Positions 10,692-18,808 of a stretch of DNA of 64,000 bases are shown piece by piece. Both the position numbers and the translations under genes were made by a program. The notes beneath the pieces are model-generated. The model was not told the origin of the DNA. It ran no database searches and worked only from the letters and a program-made list of their open reading frames with translations. Positions within the stretch are counted from its first letter, which is position 1; every line of letters starts with the position of its first letter. The stretch is from Pseudomonas viridiflava. Its GTDB lineage: Bacteria; Pseudomonadota; Gammaproteobacteria; Pseudomonadales; Pseudomonadaceae. The stretch is taken from NCBI RefSeq assembly GCF_900589395.1, contig NZ_UUIS01000061.1, positions 1 to 64,000 of the forward strand. The letters are read 5' to 3'.

Positions 10692-11732
10692 TCAATGGCC
10701 GCGGGCGGCGTGGATGGCAACGATGTCCGACAGCAAGGCAAAGGCGGTCTCGATACGTCCAGCGCCAGGCCCGGACACGGTGACCGCGCCCAACAGGTCG
10801 GTGCTGAAGGTCACGGCATTGATCGCCCCGCCGATGCCCGCCAGCGGGTGCGTATTGGGCAGCAGGCGCGCCTGCACCCGGGCCTGCACCGAGCCATCGG
10901 CCTGGCGCTCGGCCGCGCCGATCAGTTTCCAGCTGGCGTTGTTGGCGCTGGCATCGGCAATGTCCTGGGCGCTGATGGCGCTGATGCCCGAACAGGCCAC
11001 ATCGCTGAGCTGCAAGCGCGCATCAAGCAGCTCGTTGGCGAGGATGACCACCTTGAGGCGTACATCGAAGCCTTCGACATCGGCGGTCGGGTCCGCTTCG
11101 GCGTAGCCAAGCTGTTGTGCCTGGGCCACGGCATCAGCGAAGGCAAGGCCGTTTTTCATCTGGCTGAGCACATAGTTGGAGGTGCCGTTGAGGATGCCTT
11201 CGAAGCCTTGCACGTTGGCGCCAGCCAGGGCCTGGCGGGCCAGGCGCAGCACCGGCGTGCCGCTCATGACCGCGCCTTCGTATTCGAAAGCTACGTTGTT
11301 GCGACGGGCCAGGGCCTTGAGCTCGGCCGCGTGCAAGGCCACGGGGCCCTTGTTGGTGGTCACCACATGGATGCCGCTTTCCAGGGCCCAGCGGCAGAAG
11401 GTGGTGGCCGGCTCGCCATCGATGGGGTTGGTGAACGTGGCCTCGGCGATGAGATCGGCACCGGAGTGCTTGATCACATTCTCGTTGAACGCCTCGGCAT
11501 GGCCGCCCGGCAACCGGGCGAATGCGCCCTTCTCGCTCGGCAATGCCACCAATTGCGCGGCATCCAGCCCCTCGCGGGCCACGATCGAGCCCAGAAACAG
11601 GTCGGTGACCCCGACAATCCTGATCGTGAACCCCAGCGACGCCTGCCACTGGGCATTGCGCTCGGCCACCAGTTGGGCAAAGCCACGGTTCACGCCACCG
11701 AATCCTACCAGGGCTATCTTGTACTCAGTCAT
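10692..11732 (-). CDS. Homoserine dehydrogenase lacking the ACT domain (second copy)
   Basis: A 346-residue homoserine dehydrogenase that interconverts L-homoserine and aspartate 4-semialdehyde with NAD(P). The Rossmann motif GFGGVNRG is near the N-terminus. TTNKGPVA, NGTSNYVLS and the catalytic-region motif ADPTADVEGFDVRLK keep the Asp and Lys needed for hydride transfer. The biosynthetic Hom at 40370-41674 is 434 residues and ends in an ACT regulatory domain; here the protein stops where that domain would begin. Loss of feedback control, together with the lyase, permease and aldehyde dehydrogenase neighbours, suggests it works in the oxidative, catabolic direction. It starts 129 bp after the Lrp gene stop, so it may have its own promoter. 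Confidence 0.88.
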   Translation of the reverse strand: MTEYKIALVGFGGVNRGFAQLVAERNAQWQASLGFTIRIVGVTDLFLGSIVAREGLDAAQLVALPSEKGAFARLPGGHAEAFNENVIKHSGADLIAEATFTNPIDGEPATTFCRWALESGIHVVTTNKGPVALHAAELKALARRNNVAFEYEGAVMSGTPVLRLARQALAGANVQGFEGILNGTSNYVLSQMKNGLAFADAVAQAQQLGYAEADPTADVEGFDVRLKVVILANELLDARLQLSDVACSGISAISAQDIADASANNASWKLIGAAERQADGSVQARVQARLLPNTHPLAGIGGAINAVTFSTDLLGAVTVSGPGAGRIETAFALLSDIVAIHAARGH

Positions 11733-11861
11733 GAAGGCGTCTCTCTCAGGGAGGTTGTTGTTCGACAGGACCATCCTAAGAGCCGGGCACTGGCAGTTGA
11801 ATAGGCCAGTTTGCTGTATTCATTGAGCGTTTTGCCCATGCCCGCACCGCTCACAGCCGGG

Positions 11862-12299
11862 TCAGAACACCGCCGACAACACGAACGAGGTAACCGTGTT
11901 TTCCACCCCCGGCATGGCGGCAATGTCCTTCCACACCTGGTGCACGCGCTCGGGCGTGGCGGCGTTGACGCGCAGCATCAGGTCGAATTCGCCGCTGAGC
12001 ACTTCACACTGCACCACCTCCGGCAGGGCCCGCAGCGCCGCCAGCACGGCCTCGCCGCGCATACGGTCATAGCGGTAGACGAAGATCACGGCGCTGATCA
12101 GCGAGGCCGGCCGGCGCGACTCCCCCAGCCGCACCGTGTAGCCCTGGATCGCACCGTCGCGCTCCAGGCGTTCGATGCGCTGGCGCACTGCGTTACGCGA
12201 CAGGTTGACCTTGGCGCCCAGTTCGATATGGGCGATGCGTGCATTGGCGGTCAGTTCGGCCAGGATGCGCTCATCCAGCGGATCGAGGATGCGCTTCAT
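11862..12299 (-). CDS. Lrp/AsnC-family transcriptional regulator
   Basis: A 145-residue feast/famine regulator. The N-terminal helix-turn-helix reads LDERILAELTANARI and LSRNAVRQRIERLERDG. It is followed by a C-terminal ligand-binding RAM domain (GEFDLMLRVNAATPERVHQV). Proteins of this size sense amino acids and act as dimers or octamers. The start ATG at 12297-12299 overlaps the stop of the threonine-synthase paralogue as ATGA, so the two are co-translated. As the second regulator in the block, it is a good candidate for sensing the substrate or an intermediate. Confidence 0.92.
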   Translation of the reverse strand: MKRILDPLDERILAELTANARIAHIELGAKVNLSRNAVRQRIERLERDGAIQGYTVRLGESRRPASLISAVIFVYRYDRMRGEAVLAALRALPEVVQCEVLSGEFDLMLRVNAATPERVHQVWKDIAAMPGVENTVTSFVLSAVF

Positions 12300-13684
12300 G
12301 CCAACCTCGACGGCGTCAGTTGCAGGGCCTGTAACAGGCCTTGCAAATCGTCCTTGGCCAGGTACGGCGGTTGTGCGCTCACCATTGGCGTCGGCGGCAC
12401 ACTGGCCGGCCAGACGCCCAGTTCGGCCAGCAAGGCGGCCGACTTGCCTGGCGCAATCTGCCCGAAGGTGACCATCGGCGCGCCCAGGCTGCGCCGATGC
12501 AAGCGGCCAGCCAACACGCCGACAGCGGTGTGCGGGTCGATGGCCGAGCCGGTCTCGCGGAACAGCCCGACCACCTCGTCGCGCACCTGGGCTTCGTCCA
12601 CTGCATAGGAATCGAACAGCAGGCGCCCGCGCAACCATTGCGGGTTGCCGATGCTCATTTCGCCGTGGCGTTCAAACTGCTCCATCAGCGCGCGGGTGGC
12701 AGCGCCATCGTGCTCGTACACCTCCCAGATAAACCGCTCCAGGTTGCAAAACAACGAGAAGTCCATCGCCGGCGACACCGTGCGGTCCGTGCGCCGGGTC
12801 GAGTAGCGGTTGCAGTGAAAGAACTGATGCAGCGCATCGTTGCGGTTGGTGGAAATGATCACCTGGTTGATGGGCAAACCCATTTTCTGCGCGATGTAGC
12901 CGGCGTAGATCTCGGCCGAACTGGCCGCCGGAATGCTGAACCCGACCGGCCGCGAGCCGCCGCCCAGTTGCAGGGCGGCATAGAAATAGAAAACGATCTG
13001 CGCCAGCACGCCGATCCAGTTGGTGGAGTTGAAACACACCGGCACCGGCGCGTCCGCGGGCCACTCACGCAGCAGCCGTGCCACCAGGGTCTGGCAGTCA
13101 TCGAAGTTGCCTTCGACGGCCAACAGCTTGACCCGCTGCGGGTCGGCGGCCTGCAAGGCGGCGAGTTGTCCGGGCGCCAGCCCGTCGCGCGGGTACAGGA
13201 TCGCCAGGCGCACCGCCGGGCATTCGGCAAAGGCTTGCAGCGCCGCCAGGCCCGTATCACCGTTGGTGGCGCCGACCACCCAGGCGTCCTTGTCGAGCGC
13301 TTGCAGAAAATGCCCGACCAGGCGCGCCTGCAACTGGGCGGCGAAGTCCTTGGAAGAACCGGTCGGGCCGTGGAACAGCTGCAGGATCCACTCGTTATGG
13401 CCGATCTGCTCAAGCGGCGTGATCGCCCGGTGCCTGAAGGCCCGGTAGCTGTCGCTGAGCAAGGCCCGCAGGGTGCCTTCATCCATGGCGGTGCCGACAA
13501 AGGGCGAGATCACACGCCACACCAGTTCATCGAACGGCAGCCATGACCAACTGGCGATCTGTTTTTCGGTGAACACCGGCAAGCGGGCCGGCACATACAG
13601 GCCACCGTTTTCGGCCAGTCCCGACAGCACCACGCGGCGAAAATCCGCCCGTAGCTCGCCGCCGCGTGTACTTACATACTCCAT
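12296..13684 (-). CDS. Diverged threonine-synthase paralogue
   Basis: A 462-residue PLP enzyme of the threonine synthase fold, clearly related to the true ThrC at 38875-40284. Shared motifs include GGLYVPA, HGPT-x3-KDFA with the PLP Lys near residue 111, GDTGLAA, VEGNFDDCQ and STNRNDALHQF. The differences sit at key places. HGPTLAFKDF of ThrC is HGPTGSSKDF here, and the PLP-phosphate loop PTGNFGD is PAASSAE near residue 253. The start at 13684 has AGGAG five bases upstream; a GTG at 13690 does not. It lies 18 bp downstream of the LysR gene and overlaps the Lrp gene. A changed substrate or reaction (elimination or replacement on another gamma-substituted amino acid) is inferred; it could also be poorly active. 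Confidence 0.85.
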   Translation of the reverse strand: MEYVSTRGGELRADFRRVVLSGLAENGGLYVPARLPVFTEKQIASWSWLPFDELVWRVISPFVGTAMDEGTLRALLSDSYRAFRHRAITPLEQIGHNEWILQLFHGPTGSSKDFAAQLQARLVGHFLQALDKDAWVVGATNGDTGLAALQAFAECPAVRLAILYPRDGLAPGQLAALQAADPQRVKLLAVEGNFDDCQTLVARLLREWPADAPVPVCFNSTNWIGVLAQIVFYFYAALQLGGGSRPVGFSIPAASSAEIYAGYIAQKMGLPINQVIISTNRNDALHQFFHCNRYSTRRTDRTVSPAMDFSLFCNLERFIWEVYEHDGAATRALMEQFERHGEMSIGNPQWLRGRLLFDSYAVDEAQVRDEVVGLFRETGSAIDPHTAVGVLAGRLHRRSLGAPMVTFGQIAPGKSAALLAELGVWPASVPPTPMVSAQPPYLAKDDLQGLLQALQLTPSRLA

Positions 13685-13702
13685 GACCACTCCTGTTGGG
13701 TA

Positions 13703-14593
13703 TTACAAAAGGCGATGGGCCTGAGCCACCAGCCAGGTCGAAAAGCTGGCCGCATCAGGCGACAGCGCTTCGGCCTGTTCATGCACCAGGTAAAAGGATT
13801 CGCTGGCCTCGATACGGTGCTTGAAGGGCGCCACCAATTGCCCGTTCCTGAGTTGTTCCTCGACCACCGAAGAGCGTGCCAGCGCCACGCCCTGCCCCAG
13901 TTCGGCCATGCGGATTGTGGAAATCAACGTGTCGAACTGCATGCCTCGGGAGGCGTCGACGTCATGGGCGCCTACCCGCCGCAGCCAGTAACCCCAGCCC
14001 TCCTCGTACCCCAGCACGTGCAGCAGGGCGTGGTGCATCAGGTCGCGTGGCTCATGGATGGGCGAACGCAGCATGAGGGCCGGCGAGCACACCGGTTGCA
14101 GGAGGTCCCAGGTCAGGCGCTGGGCGTGCAGGCCGGGCCAGCGGCCGCAGCCCCAGCGAATCTCCAGGTCATCTTCGCCGTCCGGCTCCTTGACCCAGAG
14201 GTTGCTGATGTAACGAATATCGATCTGTGGGTATTCCCGGCAGAAATCGGCCAGCCGCGGCGCCAGCCAGTAATGCAGAAAGGACAGGCTGCCGCGTACT
14301 TTCAGAGGACGGCGATGGTGCTGGCCGAAAATTTCGTTGGTGCCTACCGCCAGGCGGCTGATCGCATCCTGCACCACCGGCAGGTACGACTGCCCTTCCT
14401 CGGTCAGGCCCAGGCCACGCGGCAGGCGTTTGAACAACGCCACGCCCAGATGGCTTTCCAGCTGACGGATCTGCTGGCTCACCGCGCCTTGGGTCAGGTG
14501 CAGTTCATCGGCGGCGTGGGTGAAGTTCAGGTAACGCGCCGACACTTCAAAGGCCCTCAGCCAGTTCAAGGGAGGGAGTGACTTCTGGCTCAT
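13703..14593 (-). CDS. LysR-family regulator, GcvA-like subgroup
   Basis: A 296-residue LysR-type regulator. The N-terminus PPLNWLRAFEVSARYLNFTH is typical of the GcvA/AmpR-like branch. The helix-turn-helix follows as AADELHLTQGAVSQQIRQLE, and a substrate-binding effector domain fills residues about 90-290. It is embedded between the permease (51 bp upstream) and the threonine-synthase paralogue (18 bp downstream), all on one strand, rather than divergently placed as most LysR genes are. It probably controls the block in response to its substrate. The promoter and palindrome in front of the gamma-lyase gene are the natural target to test. Confidence 0.92.
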   Translation of the reverse strand: MSQKSLPPLNWLRAFEVSARYLNFTHAADELHLTQGAVSQQIRQLESHLGVALFKRLPRGLGLTEEGQSYLPVVQDAISRLAVGTNEIFGQHHRRPLKVRGSLSFLHYWLAPRLADFCREYPQIDIRYISNLWVKEPDGEDDLEIRWGCGRWPGLHAQRLTWDLLQPVCSPALMLRSPIHEPRDLMHHALLHVLGYEEGWGYWLRRVGAHDVDASRGMQFDTLISTIRMAELGQGVALARSSVVEEQLRNGQLVAPFKHRIEASESFYLVHEQAEALSPDAASFSTWLVAQAHRLL

Positions 14594-14644
14594 CGGCGCG
14601 ACCTCATCAGTGCTTTATCGGGGCGCAATCATTGCCCGAGACCT

Positions 14645-16081
14645 TCATGGCGTACCAGAGGCATGCACGGCGGCTTCCAACGCCAGGCGCTCGGCCCGCT
14701 TGTTGCGGGTGATCCAGTAGATGAAATAGCACCAGGCGATAAAGGGCAGGCCGAAGTACAGGGCCACGCGCTGCTCGGGGTCGAAGGCAATGCCCACGCA
14801 CGCCAGCGTGCAGCTCAACAAGGCCGCGATGGGCACCCACGGGTAGCCGCGCACACGAAAGTGCAGGTCTTCGACGCGCCCGCCATGGGCGACGTAGTGC
14901 CGGCGGAATGCGATCTGGCTGGCGGCGATGCTCATCCACACCACTACCACGGCCAGGCCGGAAATGGACACCAGCGCCAGGTACACGGTGTCGGGGGCAA
15001 ACACACTGCTGAGCAGGGACGCTGCCGCACCGGCCATGCTCAGGATGATGGCGTTCACCGGTGTGCCGCGCCGCGAGAGCCTGGCGTAGCACTTGGGCAT
15101 GTGGCCCTGGTCGCTCAGCGTCCACAGCATGCGCGAGGCGGCATACAACCCTGAGTTGGCGGCAGAAATCAGTGCCGTGAGAATGACAAAGTTCATGATG
15201 TCGGCCGAGTACGGAATGCCGATCAGCTCGAACACCATGACGAACGGACTTTCGACCAGGCCGGCCTGTTCGCGGGGCAGCAAGGTGGCCAACACAAAGA
15301 TGGTGCCGACAAAGAACAGCGCCAGGCGGACCACGGTGGTGCGGATGGCCTTGGGCACGCTGCTTTGCGGGTCTTGCGCTTCACCGGCGGCAATGCCGAT
15401 CAGCTCGGTGCCGGAAAAGGCGAAGGACACCGCCAGCAAGGTCATGACGATGGGCATGAAGCCGGTCGGGAACAGCCCTTCACGGGTGAAGTTGGAAAGT
15501 CCGGCGCCTTGCAGGCCCTGCACCTGGAACAGCCCGAGAATCGCGGCCCCGCCGATCAGAATGAAAGTGATCACGGTCAGCACCTTGATCAGTGACAGCC
15601 AGAATTCGGTTTCCGCAAACAGACGCACCGACACCACGTTGCTCACGAACACCGTCATGGCAAACAGCGCACTCCAGATCCACACCGGCGTGTCCGGGAA
15701 CCAGCGCACCATCAGGATGCCGGCGGCGGTAAATTCCGAGCCGATCGCGACCGTCCACGTCAGCCAGTAGAGCCAGGCCACGGTGTAGCCGGTGCCCGGG
15801 CCGAGATAACGTGTGGCGTAACTGCTGAACGAGCCGGTCTCGGGCATCTGCACGGCCAGCTCACCCAGGCAGACCATGACCAGGTACACCATTACCGCGC
15901 CAATCATGTAGGCAATCACGGCCCCCAGTGGTCCGGCCTGATTGACCGTATAACCGGAGGTCAGGAACAGCCCGGTGCCGATGACGCCGCCCAGGGCCAG
16001 CATCACGATATGACGGGTCTGCATCTGCTTCTGGAACTGTGAGGCGGGGTCGGGCTGTTGATCTTTCAAGTGTGTGGACAT
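14645..16081 (-). CDS. Amino-acid permease, APC superfamily (AAT type)
   Basis: A 478-residue inner-membrane transporter with about 12 hydrophobic helices. The start of helix 1 carries the APC consensus RHIVMLALGGVIGTGLFLTS, and the GTELIG motif of the AAT family appears mid-protein. The N-terminus MSTHLKDQQPDP is cytoplasmic. The start at 16081 is chosen because the frame above it has no hydrophobic or conserved content. AAT members import amino acids such as lysine, arginine, S-methylmethionine, asparagine or GABA by proton symport. Its place directly after the gamma-lyase gene suggests it imports the substrate of this block. Confidence 0.93.
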   Translation of the reverse strand: MSTHLKDQQPDPASQFQKQMQTRHIVMLALGGVIGTGLFLTSGYTVNQAGPLGAVIAYMIGAVMVYLVMVCLGELAVQMPETGSFSSYATRYLGPGTGYTVAWLYWLTWTVAIGSEFTAAGILMVRWFPDTPVWIWSALFAMTVFVSNVVSVRLFAETEFWLSLIKVLTVITFILIGGAAILGLFQVQGLQGAGLSNFTREGLFPTGFMPIVMTLLAVSFAFSGTELIGIAAGEAQDPQSSVPKAIRTTVVRLALFFVGTIFVLATLLPREQAGLVESPFVMVFELIGIPYSADIMNFVILTALISAANSGLYAASRMLWTLSDQGHMPKCYARLSRRGTPVNAIILSMAGAAASLLSSVFAPDTVYLALVSISGLAVVVVWMSIAASQIAFRRHYVAHGGRVEDLHFRVRGYPWVPIAALLSCTLACVGIAFDPEQRVALYFGLPFIAWCYFIYWITRNKRAERLALEAAVHASGTP

Positions 16082-16216
16082 GGTAGTGGTCTCATGAAAT
16101 GCGCGAACAAAGGCCTTGCAACCGGTTGGGCAGTGCAATTTTCCTGTCGCTGGATTTTATTGTTTTCATGCTTCATGAACGGCCCGGGATGAAAGCCCCC
16201 CGGGCCTTGCCCGTCC

Positions 16217-17485
16217 TCAGGCGCCAGCGTCAACCAACGCGTGCGCAGGGTCTGGGTGAACGGATGCAGCGCCTGGCTGGCTGCGCACGAAGGCGAAGGC
16301 CTGTTGCAGGTCAGCCAGCAGGTCGGCCGACTCTTCAATGCCGACGGACACACGCACCAGGCCCTCGGAAATGCCCAAGGCCTGGCGCTCTTGCAGGGTG
16401 TTCTCGACATGGCTGGTGGTGCGTGCCGGCCCATAGATGGTCTCGACCGCCCCCAGGTTGCCGGCCCGGTGGGCGTACTTCAGTTGCGGCAGCAAGCGGG
16501 CCACGGTCGGCATGCCGCCCTTGAGCACGAAGCTGACGATGGCGCCGAAGCCGTTCATTTGCGCGCACGCAATGGCATGGCCCGGGTGCTGCGGCAGCCC
16601 CGGGTAGTTCACCGACTCCACCAAGGGCTCGGTGCACAGGTACTCGGCCAGCAACTGCGCACTGGCTTGCTGCTGACGCAGACGCAGCGCCAGGGTCTTG
16701 ATGCCGCGAATGATCAGGAACGCCGAAAAGGCATCCAGCGAAGCCCCATTGATTTCACGGTAATGACGCACCTGCGCCATCAGCGCTTCGGCGCCGCACA
16801 CCACGCCGCCCATGGCATCGCCGTGACCGGAGAGGAACTTGGTGGCGCTGTGCACGACTACATCCACGCCCAGCGCCAGCGGATTCTGGTTCAGCGGCGT
16901 GGCGAAGGTGTTGTCAGCCACCACCAGCGCGCCCACACGTTTTGCCGCTGCGACCAGACGGCGAATGTCGACGATCTTGAGCGTAGGGTTGGTGGGGGTT
17001 TCCAGGTACAGGACGTTGCAGCCCTTGGCGATTTCCTGTTCGAGCTGCTCGGTGTCGAGCGTGTCGCACAGGGTGACCTGTACGCCCATGCGCGGCAGGA
17101 ACTCTTCGAAAATCTTGTTGGTGCCGCCGTAGCTGTCGCGGGTCGAGACCACACGCTGCCCGCAGGACAGGAAGGTGTGCAACACACCGCTGATGGCGGC
17201 CATGCCGGTGCTGAACGCCACCGCAGACTCGGCGCGCTCCAGTTCGCAGAGTTTATGCTCCAGCACCTCGACGGTGGGATTGCTCATGCGGCTGTAGATG
17301 AAGCCGGGCTCCTTGCCCAAGGCCACGTCGTACCAGTTGTCGATGTCGTCATAGCCGTAGGCGGCACTGACCACGATGGGTGCCTGGGTGGCGTTGTAAG
17401 GATGACGGACCTGCTCGCCGCCCCAGACAACCCGGGTGCCCATGCCGACATCCGGAGACGGTGCGGCGTATTTGCTGTTGTCCAT
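16217..17485 (-). CDS. PLP-dependent gamma-lyase, Cys/Met metabolism family (candidate canavanine/methionine-type gamma-lyase)
   Basis: A 422-residue fold-type I enzyme of the cystathionine/methionine gamma-lyase family. PLP Lys is in HSATKFLSGHGD near residue 215. The Tyr/Arg pair that binds the cofactor phosphate from the neighbouring subunit is in IYSRMSNPT, and the active-site Tyr is in DSYGGTN. The position of the reactive Cys of methionine gamma-lyase (LYGC-T) is Gly here, and the substrate-carboxylate region reads PARTTSHVEN instead of the common P-x-S-x-T-H. Such enzymes eliminate a leaving group from Cgamma of an amino acid. With a homoserine dehydrogenase and aldehyde dehydrogenase downstream, the product could be homoserine, as in the canavanine gamma-lyase pathway of pseudomonads. 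The substrate is inferred, not shown. Confidence 0.88.
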   Translation of the reverse strand: MDNSKYAAPSPDVGMGTRVVWGGEQVRHPYNATQAPIVVSAAYGYDDIDNWYDVALGKEPGFIYSRMSNPTVEVLEHKLCELERAESAVAFSTGMAAISGVLHTFLSCGQRVVSTRDSYGGTNKIFEEFLPRMGVQVTLCDTLDTEQLEQEIAKGCNVLYLETPTNPTLKIVDIRRLVAAAKRVGALVVADNTFATPLNQNPLALGVDVVVHSATKFLSGHGDAMGGVVCGAEALMAQVRHYREINGASLDAFSAFLIIRGIKTLALRLRQQQASAQLLAEYLCTEPLVESVNYPGLPQHPGHAIACAQMNGFGAIVSFVLKGGMPTVARLLPQLKYAHRAGNLGAVETIYGPARTTSHVENTLQERQALGISEGLVRVSVGIEESADLLADLQQAFAFVRSQPGAASVHPDPAHALVDAGA

Positions 17486-17503
17486 GAAGTCTCTCGCATC
17501 AAG

Positions 17504-17521
17504 GGAACACCTGGGTGTTCC
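17504..17521. promoter_or_regulatory. Perfect palindrome in the leader of the gamma-lyase gene (candidate operator)
   Basis: GGAACACCTGGGTGTTCC is a perfect inverted repeat with 8-bp arms and a 2-bp centre. It begins 19 bp upstream of the gamma-lyase start and about 10 bp downstream of the predicted transcription start. The position fits a repressor operator or a leader hairpin. Confidence 0.55.
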
Positions 17522-17537
17522 GAGTGGGCTTGCGAGG

Positions 17538-17566
17538 ACTATAGGGAAAGCGTACGGACGTGAAAA
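17538..17566 (-). promoter_or_regulatory. Sigma70-type promoter of the gamma-lyase block
   Basis: On the minus strand a TTTTCA -35 (17561-17566) is separated by 17 bp from a TATAGT -10 (17538-17543). The predicted start near 17531 leaves a leader of about 45 nt that contains the perfect palindrome at 17504-17521. This is the best-looking promoter in front of the block. Confidence 0.55.
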
Positions 17567-17642
17567 ATCATGATATCGGGGAGTAAGGGCGGCTTTTTTT
17601 AATGGCCACCGGTGCGCTGTTGCCGGTGAAACGGCGATCCCG

Positions 17643-17751
17643 CAGGAGCGGCCGGGCGGCGATCCGCTTGAGCAGCGAAGGGCACGACGCAAAACGTGTC
17701 GCCTGCTTTCTGGCTGAAGCGAATCGCCGCCCAGCCGGCCCTACGGTCCTG
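17643..17751. repeat. REP-like inverted pair between wspR and the gamma-lyase gene
   Basis: Two arms in opposite orientation share a GGGCGGCGAT core: GGCCGGGCGGCGATCCGCTT on the left, and the inverted GCGAATCGCCGCCCAGCC on the right. A short spacer with CGACGCAAAACGTGTCG lies between them. The sequence is unrelated to family A. It lies directly after wspR and probably forms the transcript end or processing structure of the wsp operon. Confidence 0.6.
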
Positions 17752-17755
17752 CGCC

Positions 17756-18763
17756 CTACCCGCCGACCTGCACCTGGTTACGGCCGTTGTGCTTGGCCGC
17801 GTACAAGCCTTTGTCGGCATCCAGAATCAATTGCCGGCTATTGCTGCCCGGCTGGGGCACCACCGTGGCGACGCCGATGCTGATGGTCAGGTGCGAGCCC
17901 TGGTCAGGGGCGATGTGCGCAATGCTCATGCCGACCACGCTCTGGCGCAGCTTTTCCGCCAGCAGCCGCGCGCCACCAGGGGTGGTATTGGGTAGCACCA
18001 TCGCAAACTCTTCACCGCCATAGCGGGCCGGCAGGTCGGAAGGGCGACTGCAATTGGCGCGAATCGCCTTGGCCACCTGGCGCAGGGCTTCATCGCCTTC
18101 CAGGTGCCCGAAGTTGTCGTTGTAGGCCTTGAAGTAGTCGACATCGATCATCATCAGCGACAACTGGCTCTGCTCACGCAAGGCCCGGCGCCATTCCAGC
18201 TCCAGGTATTCGTCGAAGTGACGGCGGTTGGACAGCCCGGTCAGGCCGTCGGAGTTCATCAGCCGTTGCAGCACCAGGTTGGTGTCGAGCAACTGCTGCT
18301 GGCTGACGCGCAGGGCCCGGTAGGCTTCGTCGCGCTGCAGCAGGGTCATGTAGGAGCGCGAGTGATAGCGGATGCGCGCCACCAGCTCGATGTTGTCCGG
18401 CAGCTTGACCAGGTAATCGTTGGCGCCGGCGGCAAAGGCGGCGCTCTTGATCAGCGGGTCTTCCTTGGTCGACAGCACGATGATCGGGATGTCCCGGGTC
18501 AACGGGTTGTTGCGGTACTCGCGCACCAGTGTCAGGCCGTCCAGGCCCGGCATGACCAGGTCCTGCAGGATGACCGTGGGCTTGATCTGGATCGCCTGGG
18601 CAATGGCCTGGTGCGGATCGGCACAGAAATGAAAGTCGATCATCGCTTCGTTGGCCAGCCCGCGGCGCACCGCTTCACCGATCATTGCCTGATCATCGAC
18701 CAGCAGCACCATGGCGGCATTTTCATCCGAAGCCTTGATCTCTTCGATCTGCAAGTCATGCAT
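17756..18763 (-). CDS. wspR: WspR, REC-GGDEF diguanylate cyclase
   Basis: A 335-residue response regulator that makes cyclic di-GMP when phosphorylated by WspE. REC domain: acidic pocket VDDQ near residue 22 and phospho-acceptor Asp68 in LQDLVMPG. The GGDEF domain has the active GGEEF near 248, preceded by the product-inhibition I-site RPSD. A coiled linker lies between them. The start at 18763 has AGGAG seven bases upstream. As the last gene of wspABCDEFR it is the output of the surface-sensing chemosensory system that drives biofilm formation. The catalytic and inhibitory motifs look intact. Confidence 0.97.
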   Translation of the reverse strand: MHDLQIEEIKASDENAAMVLLVDDQAMIGEAVRRGLANEAMIDFHFCADPHQAIAQAIQIKPTVILQDLVMPGLDGLTLVREYRNNPLTRDIPIIVLSTKEDPLIKSAAFAAGANDYLVKLPDNIELVARIRYHSRSYMTLLQRDEAYRALRVSQQQLLDTNLVLQRLMNSDGLTGLSNRRHFDEYLELEWRRALREQSQLSLMMIDVDYFKAYNDNFGHLEGDEALRQVAKAIRANCSRPSDLPARYGGEEFAMVLPNTTPGGARLLAEKLRQSVVGMSIAHIAPDQGSHLTISIGVATVVPQPGSNSRQLILDADKGLYAAKHNGRNQVQVGG

Positions 18764-18808
18764 GAAGCGTCTCCTGATCACCGGCAGCGGGTGAGTTGAC
18801 CTGGAACA

